Shown here piece by piece: positions 8,371 through 18,426 of a DNA stretch of 64,000 nucleotides. Origin of the DNA: Klebsiella pneumoniae. GTDB taxonomy: Bacteria; Pseudomonadota; Gammaproteobacteria; Enterobacterales; Enterobacteriaceae. The translations under genes were made by a program, and so were the position numbers. Under the pieces are notes generated by a model. It was not told the DNA's origin, searched no databases, and worked only from the letters and a program-made list of their open reading frames with translations. Where the stretch lies: positions 3,849,447 through 3,913,446 of the forward strand of contig NZ_KN046818.1 of the NCBI RefSeq assembly GCF_000742135.1. Reading direction: 5' to 3'. Numbering within the stretch: position 1 is the stretch's first letter; every line of letters begins with the position of its first letter.

Positions 8371-8973
8371 GCCGGCGGCAGCGCCCATGTATTTATGTCA
8401 CTTATGTATTGGCTTTCACTTGAAAATAAAAACACTTCCATAATAAGGGATTAGCGGGTGGAGGTGGCGCACCCTGGCGCCGTTTGTGTAGAAATTATGA
8501 ATATTAATACCAGGAAAATTCCTAATTTTCGTGTACGCTCTGACGAGCGCACAATAAAACAAGACGAATTTTTGAACAATTGTCTTTAAATTTGTTAATT
8601 GAATTGCTCTGTTGTTGTTTAAAGGTATTTGAATTTCTTTTGTATAGATATGTAAATTAACATTGAAAAGCCATTTCAAAAATTAAATATATGGCGAGCA
8701 TAGCTATTAACTTATAGTTAACATCTTCCCGGGTTGCCTTTTGATACTTCTGGTAATATATTTATTTCGCACATCAAAATAACTCTTTTTTCTTCTTTTT
8801 GTTATTCATGGCCATCTATTGGCGAAATAAGGCAGAGTAGAGGGGGATGTGCCTAATATCCTGCGGAAGGAACGCAACGTACATTTACAGGGAGGAGCTG
8901 ACGAGCCGTTTCGTGATAGCTTTAGGGCTATTGTCGATGATGGAAAATATGTTCGTTAACGATGAGATAAATA
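8371..8973. other. Long A+T-rich intergenic region before fimbrial operon 1
   Basis: About 600 bases hold no credible gene; an 88-codon minus-strand frame (8416-8679) has no recognisable features. The sequence is strikingly A+T rich compared with its neighbours, which suits a long regulated fimbrial promoter bound by H-NS-type proteins. GAAAATT (8514-8520) and AATTTTC (8524-8530) form a short inverted repeat. No pair of fim-type recombination repeats was seen. Confidence 0.5.
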
Positions 8974-9555
8974 ATGAAAAAACAACCTCGCTTTATAACC
9001 ATCCTCATAGGAGCGCTGCTTTCTGGCGTAGCCTTGCAGGCTACCGCGGCCAACACTATCAATCCTGACTCGGGCACCAGTTCGGAAGGCGCCGGCGGGC
9101 AGGTCATCTTCAATGGGTCAATCACCGACAGCTCTTGCAACGTCGATAGTAGTTCTAATGGCCAGAAGGTTGATCTGGGCAAATGGGCCAGCAACTATTT
9201 TACCGGCACTGGTTTTGAAACCACCAAAACCCCCTTCCATATCAAAGTGAAAGATTGCCCGGCCAGCGTGACTACGGTCGCCGTGCTGTTTGACGGCGCG
9301 CGCGATCAGTCTGATAACTCCCTGCTGGCCATCAACGGCGGCGCCAGCGGCGTAGCGATTAAGCTGTATGAGCACGATCGGTCGACGGCTGTCAGCCTCG
9401 GTAAAACGTCAGCCAAACAGACGGTCACTCCGGGTACCAGCGGCGGCACCGGCTCTGCCGACCTCGAGTTTTACGCCGACTATATCTCCACCGCGGCGAC
9501 CGTGACGGCAGGTAAAGCCGACGGTACAGCTAATTTCAATATGATTTATAACTGA
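8974..9555 (+). CDS. Major fimbrial subunit (type 1-like pilin), operon 1
   Basis: This 193-residue secreted pilin has a signal peptide (about residues 1-25, ending in LQATAAN), the N-terminal donor-strand region with NGSITDSSC, two cysteines (about 55 and 94) for the pilin disulfide, and a C-terminal beta-strand ending FNMIYN with the penultimate tyrosine typical of the family. It heads a four-gene chaperone-usher operon and should form the shaft. The ribosome-binding site is weak (GATGAG). The fimbrial type cannot be named from the sequence alone. Confidence 0.88.
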   Translation: MKKQPRFITILIGALLSGVALQATAANTINPDSGTSSEGAGGQVIFNGSITDSSCNVDSSSNGQKVDLGKWASNYFTGTGFETTKTPFHIKVKDCPASVTTVAVLFDGARDQSDNSLLAINGGASGVAIKLYEHDRSTAVSLGKTSAKQTVTPGTSGGTGSADLEFYADYISTAATVTAGKADGTANFNMIYN

Positions 9556-9632
9556 TCTAATTGCGCGTTATTCAGAGTCAGCCCACTGCGTCTTGATTAA
9601 TTACAGATAGCTAAAGTGTTAATTGTCATGAA

Positions 9633-9653
9633 GTCACGAAATATATTCGTGAC
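9633..9653 (+). terminator. Intercistronic hairpin after the major pilin gene
   Basis: GTCACGAA (9633-9640) and TTCGTGAC (9646-9653) form a perfect 8-bp stem with a 5-base loop, followed by a weak T-rich stretch (TTGTTTTTG). It lies between pilin and chaperone genes, where partial termination or RNA stabilisation typically makes pilin more abundant than the assembly proteins. Confidence 0.55.
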
Positions 9654-9749
9654 GGTATAGTTGTTTTTGCTAATTATCCCGTCGAGTACTGGCTCTGTTA
9701 TTCACTGCTTTATTTTGTTGTCTGTTCAACTTTTACCTGATGGTAAGTC

Positions 9750-10412
9750 ATGATGAAGAAAATAATTGCCGTTGCGGCTTTTCTGCTGTGCACCACGGCA
9801 GCGCAGGCCGGTATTGTCATGGGTGGAACCCGTGTGATTTATCAGGAAGGGAAGCGTGAAGCCGCTATTTCAGTCACCAATGCCGATACCCATACGCCCT
9901 ATCTGGTGCAGTCGTGGGTGGAAAATTACGCGGAAAACGATAAGGCCAGGGTGCCCTTCATTGTAACGCCGCCCTTGTTCCGTCTCGATCCGGAGCAAAA
10001 TAACGTTCTGCGGATTAACTTTATTGGCGCCTCGCTGCCCCGCGACCGTGAATCGGTCTTCTGGCTGAACGTCAAAAGTATCGCCCCGACGCCTCAGGGC
10101 GAGGTGAATAAGCTGCAGGTGAATATTAAATCGAAATTCAAAATCTTCTATCGCCCCAACGACCTGGCGGGCGACCCGGCAAAGGCCTGGCAGCAGCTGA
10201 AGTTTAGCCAGTCCGGCGGTCGGCTGACGGTGATAAATCCCACTCCCTACTTCGTCTCTTTTTACGCCGTCGAAGTGGGCGGGCAAAGCATCGACGATCC
10301 CGGCATGGTGGCTCCCTTCGGCGAGAAAACGTGGCCGGTGAGCGGGCACGGCACCGTCAAATGGCGGGCGATTAACGACTACGGCGGCGTCAGCGATTTC
10401 GCCCAGCAGTAA
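9750..10412 (+). CDS. Periplasmic fimbrial chaperone (PapD/FimC family), operon 1
   Basis: This 220-residue protein has a signal peptide (about 1-20, AAQAG) and two immunoglobulin-like domains. The PapD signature LPRDRESVFWLNV is present, with the subunit-anchoring Arg in GGTRVIY and Lys in KSKFKIFYRP. It caps pilin subunits in the periplasm by donor-strand complementation and delivers them to the usher. Two adjacent ATG codons (9750, 9753) are possible starts. Confidence 0.93.
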   Translation: MMKKIIAVAAFLLCTTAAQAGIVMGGTRVIYQEGKREAAISVTNADTHTPYLVQSWVENYAENDKARVPFIVTPPLFRLDPEQNNVLRINFIGASLPRDRESVFWLNVKSIAPTPQGEVNKLQVNIKSKFKIFYRPNDLAGDPAKAWQQLKFSQSGGRLTVINPTPYFVSFYAVEVGGQSIDDPGMVAPFGEKTWPVSGHGTVKWRAINDYGGVSDFAQQ

Positions 10413-10448
10413 TTCCCCTTTTTGATGAGCTTACCGGACGGCGCCAGC

Positions 10449-13004
10449 ATGAAAAGAATAACAACAGCCAGGGTGCGGGAGTATGCCTTGTTGCCCGTTA
10501 CCGCCGGGCGGGCGGTGGCGCTGGCGACGGTGCCGACGATGATGTTTTGTCTCAGTCCGTTGAGCCGGGCGATGGCCGACGACTATTTTGACCCGGCGGC
10601 GCTGGAGTTTGCTGACCCGCAGCAGCAAACCTCCGATCTGCACTACTTCGCCAAACCCGGCGGCCAGCAGCCGGGGACTTACTCTGTCACCATGGTGGTT
10701 AATGACCAGGAGCTGGGTCAGGCTGATATCACGTTTGTTGACGATGGCGGGCAGCTGCGCCCGGTGCTGACGCCCGGTCAGCTGGCGGAGTATGGCGTCA
10801 ACGTCAGCGCGTTTCCCGCCTTTCAAGCGCTGCATGAAGGCGAAACCTTCACCCGGATCGAGAAGTTTATTCCCGACGCCAGCAGTCGGTTCAGCTTCGC
10901 TAACCAGCGCCTGACGCTGAGTATTCCCCAGGCGGCGATGAACGTGCAAAGCCGCGGCTATGTCGATCCGTCGCGCTGGGACGATGGCGTGCCGGCCGCG
11001 TTTGTCGATTACTATTTTTCCGGCGCGCAAATAAAGAACGCCGACGAAGGGGAGAGCAGCCGCTCAAACTATCTCAATTTACGCAGCGGCCTCAACCTGG
11101 GCGCCTGGCGACTGCGCAACATCTCCTCAATGCAGTATGACCAGCAGCGCCGGCACTGGGATACCCAGAGCACCTGGCTGCAGCGCGATGTCCGCTCGCT
11201 GAAGAGCTTGCTGCGGATCGGCGATACCTACACCACCGGCGATGTGTTTGACAGCATACAGTTTCGCGGCGTCCAGCTGATGTCTGACGATGAAATGCTC
11301 CCGGACAGCCAGCGCGGCTTTGCCCCCACCATTCGTGGCGTGGCGCACAGCAATGCCAAAGTGACCGTCTCTCAGCACGGGTATGTGATCTACGAGACCT
11401 TTGTGTCGCCGGGGGCGTTCGCCATCAGCGATCTCTACCCCACCTCGCAGAGCGGCGATCTGGAGGTGAAGGTGACCGAGAGCAATGGCGCGGTGCGTAC
11501 CTTTACCCAGCCCTATTCCGCGGTGCCATATATGCTGCGCGAAGGGCGCGGCAAATTCAGTCTCAGCGCCGGCCGCTACCACTCCGGGGGGGAGTCGGTG
11601 CGCTCGCCGGAATTTCTGCAGGGCACTTTGTTCTACGGTTTGACGGCGGGATTCACCCTCTACGGTGGTACGCAGCTGGCCCGGGACTATCAGGCGTGGG
11701 CGCTGGGCCTGGGCCGCGGTTTTGGCGAGTTCGGATCGCTGGGAGGGGATGTCACCCAGGCCGTCACCCGTACGCCGTCGGGCAAGCGCTATACGGGCCA
11801 TTCGCTGCGCGCTCAGTATCAGAAAAATTTTGTCAGCTCGGGCACTGCGTTCAGCCTCGCCAGCTATCGCTACTCGTCAAGCGGCTATTACGATTTTGCC
11901 GAAGCCAGCGCCCTCGAAAGCGCCCAGGGGCAAGTAGACAACCGGCGTCGCCGGGAAGAGCTGTCGGTGTCGCAAAGCCTTGGTGGCCTGGGCAGTCTGG
12001 CGGTTTCCGCCTGGTCGCAGGAGTACTGGCATCGGCAGAGTCGGGATGAGACGGTGCACCTTGGGTTCTACAGCGCCTGGAAAGGGATCTCCTGGGGCGT
12101 GGGCTATTACTACACCCGCGCCAGCGGCCAGCAAAAAAATGACCGCTCCTGGTCATTCAATATCAATATTCCGCTGGGTGGTCCGCTGTCCGACAGCGCG
12201 GTGAGCTACAACACCACCTCGGACAGCAATGGCTATACCTCGCAGCAGATGTCGCTGTATGGCGCGGTGCCGACGCGGCCAAATCTGTTCTACTCGGTTC
12301 AGCAAGGTTATGGCAACCAGGGACGAGGCAGCAACAGCAGCGCCTCCCTGGACTACCACGGCGGCTTCGGCAACGCCCAGATCGGCTATCGCCATGACGC
12401 CGCCAGCAACCAGTTGACCTGGGGAGGCGCCGGCTCGGTGGTCGCGCATCCGCACGGCGTCACCTTCGGCCAGACGGTGGGTGAGAGCTTCGCCATCGTC
12501 CGGGCGCCGGGGGCCGCCGGCGTGGCGGTGCAAAACGGCAACAATGTGCACACCGACTGGCGCGGCTATGCCGTGGTGCCCTCCCTGACCGCCTACCGGA
12601 AAAATGTCATTACCCTCGATACGGAGTCGATGGCCGACGACACCGACGTCGACCAGCAGGGGCAGACCGTGATCCCCGGCGGCGGCGCGGTGGTGATGGC
12701 CAACTACCAGACCCACATTGGCAACCGGGTGCTGTTTACCCTGCGCAATGCCCAGGGGCCGCTACCGTTTGGCGCCAGTGCGCGGCTGGTCGAGGAGGAG
12801 GAGAGCGGCAATCCGCCGGGCGGCATGGTGGCCGACGGCGGCCAGGTGTATCTCAGCGGTGTGCCGCAGGAGGGAACCCTGGCGGTGAGTTGGATCGTCA
12901 ACAACCAGTCGCAGAGCTGCACGCTGCATTTTCATCTTCCGGATAACCCACAGCAGAGTCTGAATACGGTGAAAACCGTCTCCGGACTGTGCCAGACACG
13001 CTGA
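10449..13004 (+). CDS. Outer-membrane fimbrial usher (FimD/PapC family), operon 1
   Basis: This protein of about 851 residues secretes and orders the fimbrial subunits. It has an extended signal peptide, then the N-terminal chaperone-binding domain (YFDPAALEF opening), the beta-barrel with plug (GDTYTTGDVFDSIQFRGVQL, PTIRGVAHSNAKVTV), and C-terminal domains ending with a Cys pair (QSCTLHFHL and SGLCQTR). The start is uncertain: an in-frame ATG at 10425 would add 8 residues, and 10449 was preferred because of the basic signal-peptide start. Confidence 0.92.
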   Translation: MKRITTARVREYALLPVTAGRAVALATVPTMMFCLSPLSRAMADDYFDPAALEFADPQQQTSDLHYFAKPGGQQPGTYSVTMVVNDQELGQADITFVDDGGQLRPVLTPGQLAEYGVNVSAFPAFQALHEGETFTRIEKFIPDASSRFSFANQRLTLSIPQAAMNVQSRGYVDPSRWDDGVPAAFVDYYFSGAQIKNADEGESSRSNYLNLRSGLNLGAWRLRNISSMQYDQQRRHWDTQSTWLQRDVRSLKSLLRIGDTYTTGDVFDSIQFRGVQLMSDDEMLPDSQRGFAPTIRGVAHSNAKVTVSQHGYVIYETFVSPGAFAISDLYPTSQSGDLEVKVTESNGAVRTFTQPYSAVPYMLREGRGKFSLSAGRYHSGGESVRSPEFLQGTLFYGLTAGFTLYGGTQLARDYQAWALGLGRGFGEFGSLGGDVTQAVTRTPSGKRYTGHSLRAQYQKNFVSSGTAFSLASYRYSSSGYYDFAEASALESAQGQVDNRRRREELSVSQSLGGLGSLAVSAWSQEYWHRQSRDETVHLGFYSAWKGISWGVGYYYTRASGQQKNDRSWSFNINIPLGGPLSDSAVSYNTTSDSNGYTSQQMSLYGAVPTRPNLFYSVQQGYGNQGRGSNSSASLDYHGGFGNAQIGYRHDAASNQLTWGGAGSVVAHPHGVTFGQTVGESFAIVRAPGAAGVAVQNGNNVHTDWRGYAVVPSLTAYRKNVITLDTESMADDTDVDQQGQTVIPGGGAVVMANYQTHIGNRVLFTLRNAQGPLPFGASARLVEEEESGNPPGGMVADGGQVYLSGVPQEGTLAVSWIVNNQSQSCTLHFHLPDNPQQSLNTVKTVSGLCQTR

Positions 13005-13011
13005 GGCGGCT

Positions 13012-14106
13012 ATGAAATCTGTTTTTCGTCAACTTCCTTTCCTCTTTCTGCTGGGGCTGAGCGCCTATCTTCCCGGCGTGCGGGCTGAAACCTGCCGCGC
13101 AAATATCGGCCAGACCACGGTCAATATTCCTAATATCAAGTATTTACCCACGCTGCCGGCCAATACCCAGATGACCAGCGCGATGGCGGATAACGGCAGC
13201 GGGATCCCTTTTTCCTGCGACCTGCAGCTGCCGACGGCGAGCGCCAAACGCATCGTCTATAAGCAGCTGAAAACCGGCGGCTCGCCGATGGTGATTAACG
13301 GACAGCATGTCTACCCCAGCGCTATCGACGGCATTGGTTACGCCCTCAGCTTCCAGTGCGCCGGCGGCCCGATGCGTGCCATCGATGGCAGCCACTCCGC
13401 CGGCGGCGAGTCGGTGGTGGTATGCGACAGTGCGACGCTCCCGGCGCTGATGACGCAGCAGCAAACCACGGTGAGGATTGCGGTAACCTTCTATAAAACC
13501 GGAACGGTGCAACTGGCGGACGGGACGCATACCAACTCGCCGCCGCTGCCGCAGGTGGGGGAGATGACCATTGAACAGCAGACCAGCGCAAGCGCCAGCT
13601 TTGTCGCCAGCGCGCCGGTCAGCATCGATATCGCCGCCCTGAATGTGGACATTGGCAGCAGCGGCAGCTGCCAGGTAGCGACATCGACGATCCAGGTCAG
13701 TCTGGGTACGGTTAACCGGGGGGAGTTTCATGGCAAAGGGACTACCGGCGGCCAGGCGAAGCGCTTTTCGATTCCGGTCTTCTGTCCGACGCCGACCGAC
13801 GTGCGCATCGGCTTTTTCGGCGTCAGCGTGGAGAGCGATACCCTGGCCCTGAGCCAGGCCAGCAACAGCGCCAGCGGCGTCGGCGTGAAGCTGACCTACG
13901 GCAATAACCCCGGTGCGGCAGTGCCCGACGGCACCAGCGTTAAGATCAACGAGGCCAGCAACTTGCCGATCCTGAAAAGGGTGACCGGCGCCAGCGCCGG
14001 TACCGCCGAGGCGATCAATTTCAACGCCCAGTATGTGCAGACTGACGCCACGGTGGGAGCCGGTACGGCCAACAGCATGGTGACTTTCGCCCTGGAGTAT
14101 AACTAG
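13012..14106 (+). CDS. Fimbrial tip adhesin, operon 1
   Basis: This 364-residue two-domain protein is last in the operon. It has a signal peptide (about 1-25, LPGVRAE), an N-terminal receptor-binding domain with several cysteines (about 26-205), and a C-terminal pilin domain ending TFALEYN, which would connect it to the shaft by donor-strand exchange. Position after the usher, size and two-domain build indicate a FimH/MrkD-like adhesin; the receptor is unknown. It begins 7 bases after the usher stop. Confidence 0.85.
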   Translation: MKSVFRQLPFLFLLGLSAYLPGVRAETCRANIGQTTVNIPNIKYLPTLPANTQMTSAMADNGSGIPFSCDLQLPTASAKRIVYKQLKTGGSPMVINGQHVYPSAIDGIGYALSFQCAGGPMRAIDGSHSAGGESVVVCDSATLPALMTQQQTTVRIAVTFYKTGTVQLADGTHTNSPPLPQVGEMTIEQQTSASASFVASAPVSIDIAALNVDIGSSGSCQVATSTIQVSLGTVNRGEFHGKGTTGGQAKRFSIPVFCPTPTDVRIGFFGVSVESDTLALSQASNSASGVGVKLTYGNNPGAAVPDGTSVKINEASNLPILKRVTGASAGTAEAINFNAQYVQTDATVGAGTANSMVTFALEYN

Positions 14107-14118
14107 CCTGGGGCGGCG

Positions 14119-15147
14119 TTATTCAAAGGTCACGGTGATTTTGGCGGTCGCGGAAAAAGGCCCCAGCTTCGGCGTTCTCGACAACCAGAGCAGCCCCGCC
14201 GTATAGGTGCTCGCGAGGGTCGCGCCCGTTGCCAGCGTAAAGTGAATCGGAGCATTCATCTCAATAAGGGGATGCATGCTGGCGTTTGGCGAGATGGCAA
14301 TGCCGAAGCCGCTGTCCGGCTGCGGCAAAATAATGGCGCTCTCCTGTATCGTATTAGTGGTGCTAAACGTAGCAAGCATAGGTTCGGTCCCGCAATCACT
14401 GCCGTTACCCTGCTTGACCAGACCATAGGTGACGGTAAAGGGGCGTGTTTTTTCATAGTAGCCCGGTCGGGCGTTACCGGCAGGAATATCGCCAAAGTTA
14501 ATTTCGCTTGGCGAAATAGATACCGTGGGGACGCAGGCCATTGTTCTGATACGGTTCAGGCCGGTAATGAAAAGATTATAGTTGGCGCCAGCGGTGCCGT
14601 TGCGTAGACCGCCTTGGCCATCTACCTGAAAAAGCGACAATTTTAGGTTATCGTCTATTTTACCTTCCCCGGTCACTCTGCGGCCCGTCGAGATGATATA
14701 GACCTGGTAAACCAGGCTGAATGTCTGCCCAATGGCCGGGGACTTACAGGTATTCCCGCTTTTATCACACAGCGTCGCCGGGCCAATCTCCACCGATTTT
14801 TTATTTTGTAGCAGATAGTCGATGCCGTTGTAAGTAATGCCTACCTGGATAAAGTCGGGCAAGCTGCTGGCTTTATTTTCCGGATCCAGCCAGAAATAGG
14901 CGCTTTCACCGTTCGGAAAATTATCGGTATCTTCGCAACTGAAGGTGGCGGTAATAGGGCTGGAGACCCATATCTTTTTATTGGCAATAAGCTCGCTGCT
15001 GGAGACTTTAATGATGCTCTCGATATTCACGACTTCGCTGATCGTGGACGAGGTGGTCTTGCAGGTCAGCGCCTGCGCCGGGAAGGCGCTCAGCATGAAC
15101 AGAACTGAAAGCCATGTCAGAAATAACGTATCGCTAAGTCGGCGCAT
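14119..15147 (-). CDS. Fimbrial tip adhesin, operon 2
   Basis: This 342-residue secreted protein is the last gene of the minus-strand fimbrial operon. It has a signal peptide (about 1-26, FPAQALT), an N-terminal domain with two cysteine pairs, and a C-terminal pilin-like domain (SPSEINFGDIPAG... KITVTFE). It differs in sequence from the operon 1 adhesin, so the two fimbriae probably bind different receptors. Its stop codon is 12 bases from that of the convergent operon 1 adhesin, and no terminator separates them. Confidence 0.82.
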   Translation of the reverse strand: MRRLSDTLFLTWLSVLFMLSAFPAQALTCKTTSSTISEVVNIESIIKVSSSELIANKKIWVSSPITATFSCEDTDNFPNGESAYFWLDPENKASSLPDFIQVGITYNGIDYLLQNKKSVEIGPATLCDKSGNTCKSPAIGQTFSLVYQVYIISTGRRVTGEGKIDDNLKLSLFQVDGQGGLRNGTAGANYNLFITGLNRIRTMACVPTVSISPSEINFGDIPAGNARPGYYEKTRPFTVTYGLVKQGNGSDCGTEPMLATFSTTNTIQESAIILPQPDSGFGIAISPNASMHPLIEMNAPIHFTLATGATLASTYTAGLLWLSRTPKLGPFSATAKITVTFE

Positions 15148-15149
15148 AA

Positions 15150-17690
15150 TTACCTCGAGGGGGTTACTGTGCAGATTAAGGATAATTCACGCCAGGCCGT
15201 CGCCTGCTGAGGCTCCTGGCGCAGTTCGGGCAGGGTGATTTCGCAGCTTTGCTGGTGCGTTTCGCCCCATTTCATCTGCAGCTTTTCGCCTGAATCGACT
15301 CCGCTGACGTAAACTTCTCCTCCCGGGCCGACCAGACCATTGCTGATCCCACTGGCGCGATAGAGCTCGGCGCCCAATGGTGGATAGCTGCCGTCGGCGA
15401 GGGTGGTGTGGATCAGCACGCTATATCCCCGGAACGTATCAAAGCGCACCCGGGTGATTGCCCCGCGGGTAGGCACGGTATCCGCCACTGCGTTAGGGAC
15501 ATCAAGAAAGGCATCGAAGTCCTGAGGGTTGAGCGCGACAGAATTGACCCGATAGGGAACGCTTTGTGGTACGACAGCGTAGCCGAAGGGATCGATGCGC
15601 ACGCCGGTCTGATTCTCTATCCCTACCCCCTGAGCGTCTTTGGCCTCCACCAGCGCAAAGGTTGAGCCCAGCGGTTGCGAGAGGGTAACGCCGCCGCGGT
15701 GTGCCACCACGCCGCCGCTCAGATTCAGACTCGCCTGACGATGGCTTTTGCTGTAGGCGTAGCCGGTATACAGATTACCGTACTGGCCGAGATAACCCAG
15801 GCTGGCGCTGTTGGTGCTATGGCTGGTGTCATCATAGGCGCTGGTGACGGCCCAGCTCAGGCGATCATCATCGAGCAGCGTGCCGTTTACCCCAGCCTGC
15901 CCGGACGTGCCAGACGATTTACTGTGGGCGAGGGTAAATGCGGTATTGATCCGGCGGTTTTCTTGCAGAGTAAAAGGGATGGAAACGCGCAGTGTGATGC
16001 TATTGTCGTCATGGGTGAAGTGGCTACGCGTATTCTGATAGTACAGACCATAGTTCACGTTATGGATAGTGCTGTTAAAGCCCGCCTGCAGCGAGATATC
16101 GCTTCCTGAGCTATTCCAGTAATTTTGCTGGCTGAAGTTAAGGAAGAAAGCGCTGTTCTTACCGAGAGTTTGCCGGGCAGAAATATCAAAGCGATGCTTT
16201 TTATTATAAAACCAGGACGTGTAATAGTGTTGGGGAGCGCTTGCCTGCCAGCTTTCGTCTTCGTCAGAGGGCCAGTAATCATTTTCGTACAGGCCATTGT
16301 GCCAGCGTCGACGCTCGTTAACCGCATCGCTGAGGCTATAATAACCTGCCGTTGAGTAACGGTAACCCGCGATTTGAAAGTCGGTCTTGCTCGATAAAAA
16401 GGATTTAGCATACAGAAAACGCACGCTCCCTCCCTGCTTGCGCTGGCCACTCGCTAGCGTCGTTCCCGCCAGCGTATAGTCGGCTGAGAGGGCGCCAATC
16501 TCCCCCAGATTGCTACCGACGCCAAAGGCGCCGGCGCGATAGTTCTCCGCGGCAAGGGCGCCACCGTATAGTGTGAAGGTATTATTCAGGCCATAAGAGA
16601 GCGAGCTTTGCATCAGGGCGGGGGCATAGCCGTCAGCGCCGTCATGATACTTACCCGCCGACAGCTGATAATTCCATTGGCCTGCCCGCACCAGCTGTGG
16701 CAGGGTGGTGTAGGCGACAGTAAAGGTCGTCTGGCTACCGTCGGCTTCAATGACGGTTACGTAGAAATCACCGCTGCGGTTAACGGCGCTGATATCATTT
16801 AGCTCAAAGGGACCGGCTGGGACGTTCTCGCTGTAAATCAGATAGTTGTTCTGCCGAACTTCCACCCGGGCATTGCTGTTGGCCACACCGCGAATGACCG
16901 GCGCGAAGCCGGTCTGGCTGCTGGGGCGCATTTCGGCATCGGTGCCAAGCTGTACGCCGCGAAACTGGACGCTATCGAAGACGCTGTTGTCGGTACTGGT
17001 CTGGCCGACGACAAGCCGGCTGCGCCAGGGAATAATGTTCGTTTCCGCCCAACTGGCGATGCTTTGCCACTTATCCGCCTGGCCGCTGAACTTATTCCAG
17101 TAGGCATTATTGCGCAATCGCCACGATGCAATATTGATCCCGCTGTTTAGCGAAAGATATTGATACTGGTGGCTGCCCCCGTCGCCATTATTGGCATCGG
17201 TAGAATAGCTGTAGTTGACGAAAGCAGCGTTAATACCTTCATCAAAGCGCATGGGGGAAACATAGTCGCGAGGATAGTGCTCAATATATTGCTGAGGGAT
17301 ATGAATGATCAGCCGATGATTAGCGATATCCAGTTGTTGCTCTGCCTGGCGGATCGTCTGCGACAGCGCGAAACAGGGCTGGTGGTCATCGTCAATCTTT
17401 ACTCCATAGCGGATATATTCCGCCGCGCTCAGGCAGGGGGCCAACCCGCCGTGTGCGCTATCCTCTGAGAAGCGAACGGGGCGACTGTCCACCAGCAGAT
17501 CGTTAATGTAAATATTAACGTCATAGGTGCCCGGCATGACGTCGCCATCGCTGGCGACAAACTGATTAAAAGCCAGCGGGTCGATACCGTTCACAAACTG
17601 GGCATTATAGCGTTCCGCACTGTCTGCCGGTAACGTGATGGAGATTAACCATGCGCTGGCAAAATAGCGTAATTTACTATCGTCCATCAC
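15150..17690 (-). CDS. Outer-membrane fimbrial usher, operon 2
   Basis: This 846-residue usher has a signal peptide, an N-terminal domain (YNAQFVNGIDPLAFNQFVAS), the plug/barrel motifs FDSVQFRGVQLGTD and APVIRGVANSNARVEV, and C-terminal domains with the Cys pair (QSCEITL, LICTVTP). It shares the overall plan with the operon 1 usher but differs through most of the barrel, so the two operons are not a recent duplication. The start (ATG 17690) gives a slightly irregular signal peptide. Confidence 0.92.
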   Translation of the reverse strand: MMDDSKLRYFASAWLISITLPADSAERYNAQFVNGIDPLAFNQFVASDGDVMPGTYDVNIYINDLLVDSRPVRFSEDSAHGGLAPCLSAAEYIRYGVKIDDDHQPCFALSQTIRQAEQQLDIANHRLIIHIPQQYIEHYPRDYVSPMRFDEGINAAFVNYSYSTDANNGDGGSHQYQYLSLNSGINIASWRLRNNAYWNKFSGQADKWQSIASWAETNIIPWRSRLVVGQTSTDNSVFDSVQFRGVQLGTDAEMRPSSQTGFAPVIRGVANSNARVEVRQNNYLIYSENVPAGPFELNDISAVNRSGDFYVTVIEADGSQTTFTVAYTTLPQLVRAGQWNYQLSAGKYHDGADGYAPALMQSSLSYGLNNTFTLYGGALAAENYRAGAFGVGSNLGEIGALSADYTLAGTTLASGQRKQGGSVRFLYAKSFLSSKTDFQIAGYRYSTAGYYSLSDAVNERRRWHNGLYENDYWPSDEDESWQASAPQHYYTSWFYNKKHRFDISARQTLGKNSAFFLNFSQQNYWNSSGSDISLQAGFNSTIHNVNYGLYYQNTRSHFTHDDNSITLRVSIPFTLQENRRINTAFTLAHSKSSGTSGQAGVNGTLLDDDRLSWAVTSAYDDTSHSTNSASLGYLGQYGNLYTGYAYSKSHRQASLNLSGGVVAHRGGVTLSQPLGSTFALVEAKDAQGVGIENQTGVRIDPFGYAVVPQSVPYRVNSVALNPQDFDAFLDVPNAVADTVPTRGAITRVRFDTFRGYSVLIHTTLADGSYPPLGAELYRASGISNGLVGPGGEVYVSGVDSGEKLQMKWGETHQQSCEITLPELRQEPQQATAWRELSLICTVTPSR

Positions 17691-17716
17691 TCTATCTCCC
17701 TAAAGAGGTGCGACGT

Positions 17717-18385
17717 TTATTTTTTTATTGGAATATCAACAACGGCGCCGTAATCATTAATATATTTCATTTTATGCAAGCGCTGCATGCTGGCGATATT
17801 GACAGCGTGGTGACTGTACGGCAGCAACATAAAGTTTTTCAGAGGATAGATTTTGCCTTTGTTGTCGATCGCCTCGGCATTAATAACCGTAATATGCAGT
17901 GGACTGTTGTTAGTAAAAGATAACGTGTTAGCGCTTTGCTGCCACTGCAGATTTTCAACGGCTTTGGGCAGCGATGTGGCAATCCCCTGCGGGCGATAAA
18001 ATAGTTTTAATCGGGTGCGAATCGCGAACTGCAGGATATTATTTCCCTCAGGCGCAGGAGGGACCTCCTGAATATTCACCCAAAACAGACTTTCCCTGTC
18101 GGCAGGAAGACCGGTTCCTGAGTAAATAAAGCGCAGTTGTGCCGATTGCTCGGGGCGTAATTTGACCAGGGGCGGCGTGGCCACAATGGGTAAGCCGCTG
18201 CTGGGGGTCTCCGGACCCGTATCAAGCCAGGTCTGGACGATATAGTTTTTGCTGCTTCGGTTGTTAATTTTCAGACTGGCCGATTTATCTTTGCCCGAAT
18301 AAATAACCCGTGAGGCATCGATGGTAATGGCCGCCTGGGTCTGAAAAGCCAAAGCGCCTATGATCACTGCCAGCAGCGTTTTCAT
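17717..18385 (-). CDS. Periplasmic fimbrial chaperone, operon 2
   Basis: This 222-residue PapD-type chaperone has a signal peptide (about 1-18, AFQTQAA), the conserved Arg in DASRVIYSG, the signature LPADRESLFWVNIQEVP and the Lys-containing strand RTRLKLFYRP. It stabilises the operon 2 subunits in the periplasm. It lies between pilin and usher genes with spacings of 41 and 26 bases. Confidence 0.93.
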   Translation of the reverse strand: MKTLLAVIIGALAFQTQAAITIDASRVIYSGKDKSASLKINNRSSKNYIVQTWLDTGPETPSSGLPIVATPPLVKLRPEQSAQLRFIYSGTGLPADRESLFWVNIQEVPPAPEGNNILQFAIRTRLKLFYRPQGIATSLPKAVENLQWQQSANTLSFTNNSPLHITVINAEAIDNKGKIYPLKNFMLLPYSHHAVNIASMQRLHKMKYINDYGAVVDIPIKK

Positions 18386-18426
18386 ATGTTACCCCTTATC
18401 CGCGTCGTGCCGTCCCTGGCCAGGTG

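Noticed and set aside
8416..8679. 88-codon minus-strand frame in the A+T-rich fimbrial promoter region
   Set aside because: Composition follows random A+T-rich sequence; no domain, signal peptide or ribosome-binding site.
8371..8973. Invertible (fim-switch type) promoter
   Set aside because: No matching pair of terminal inverted repeats was found around the region, and no recombinase gene is nearby.
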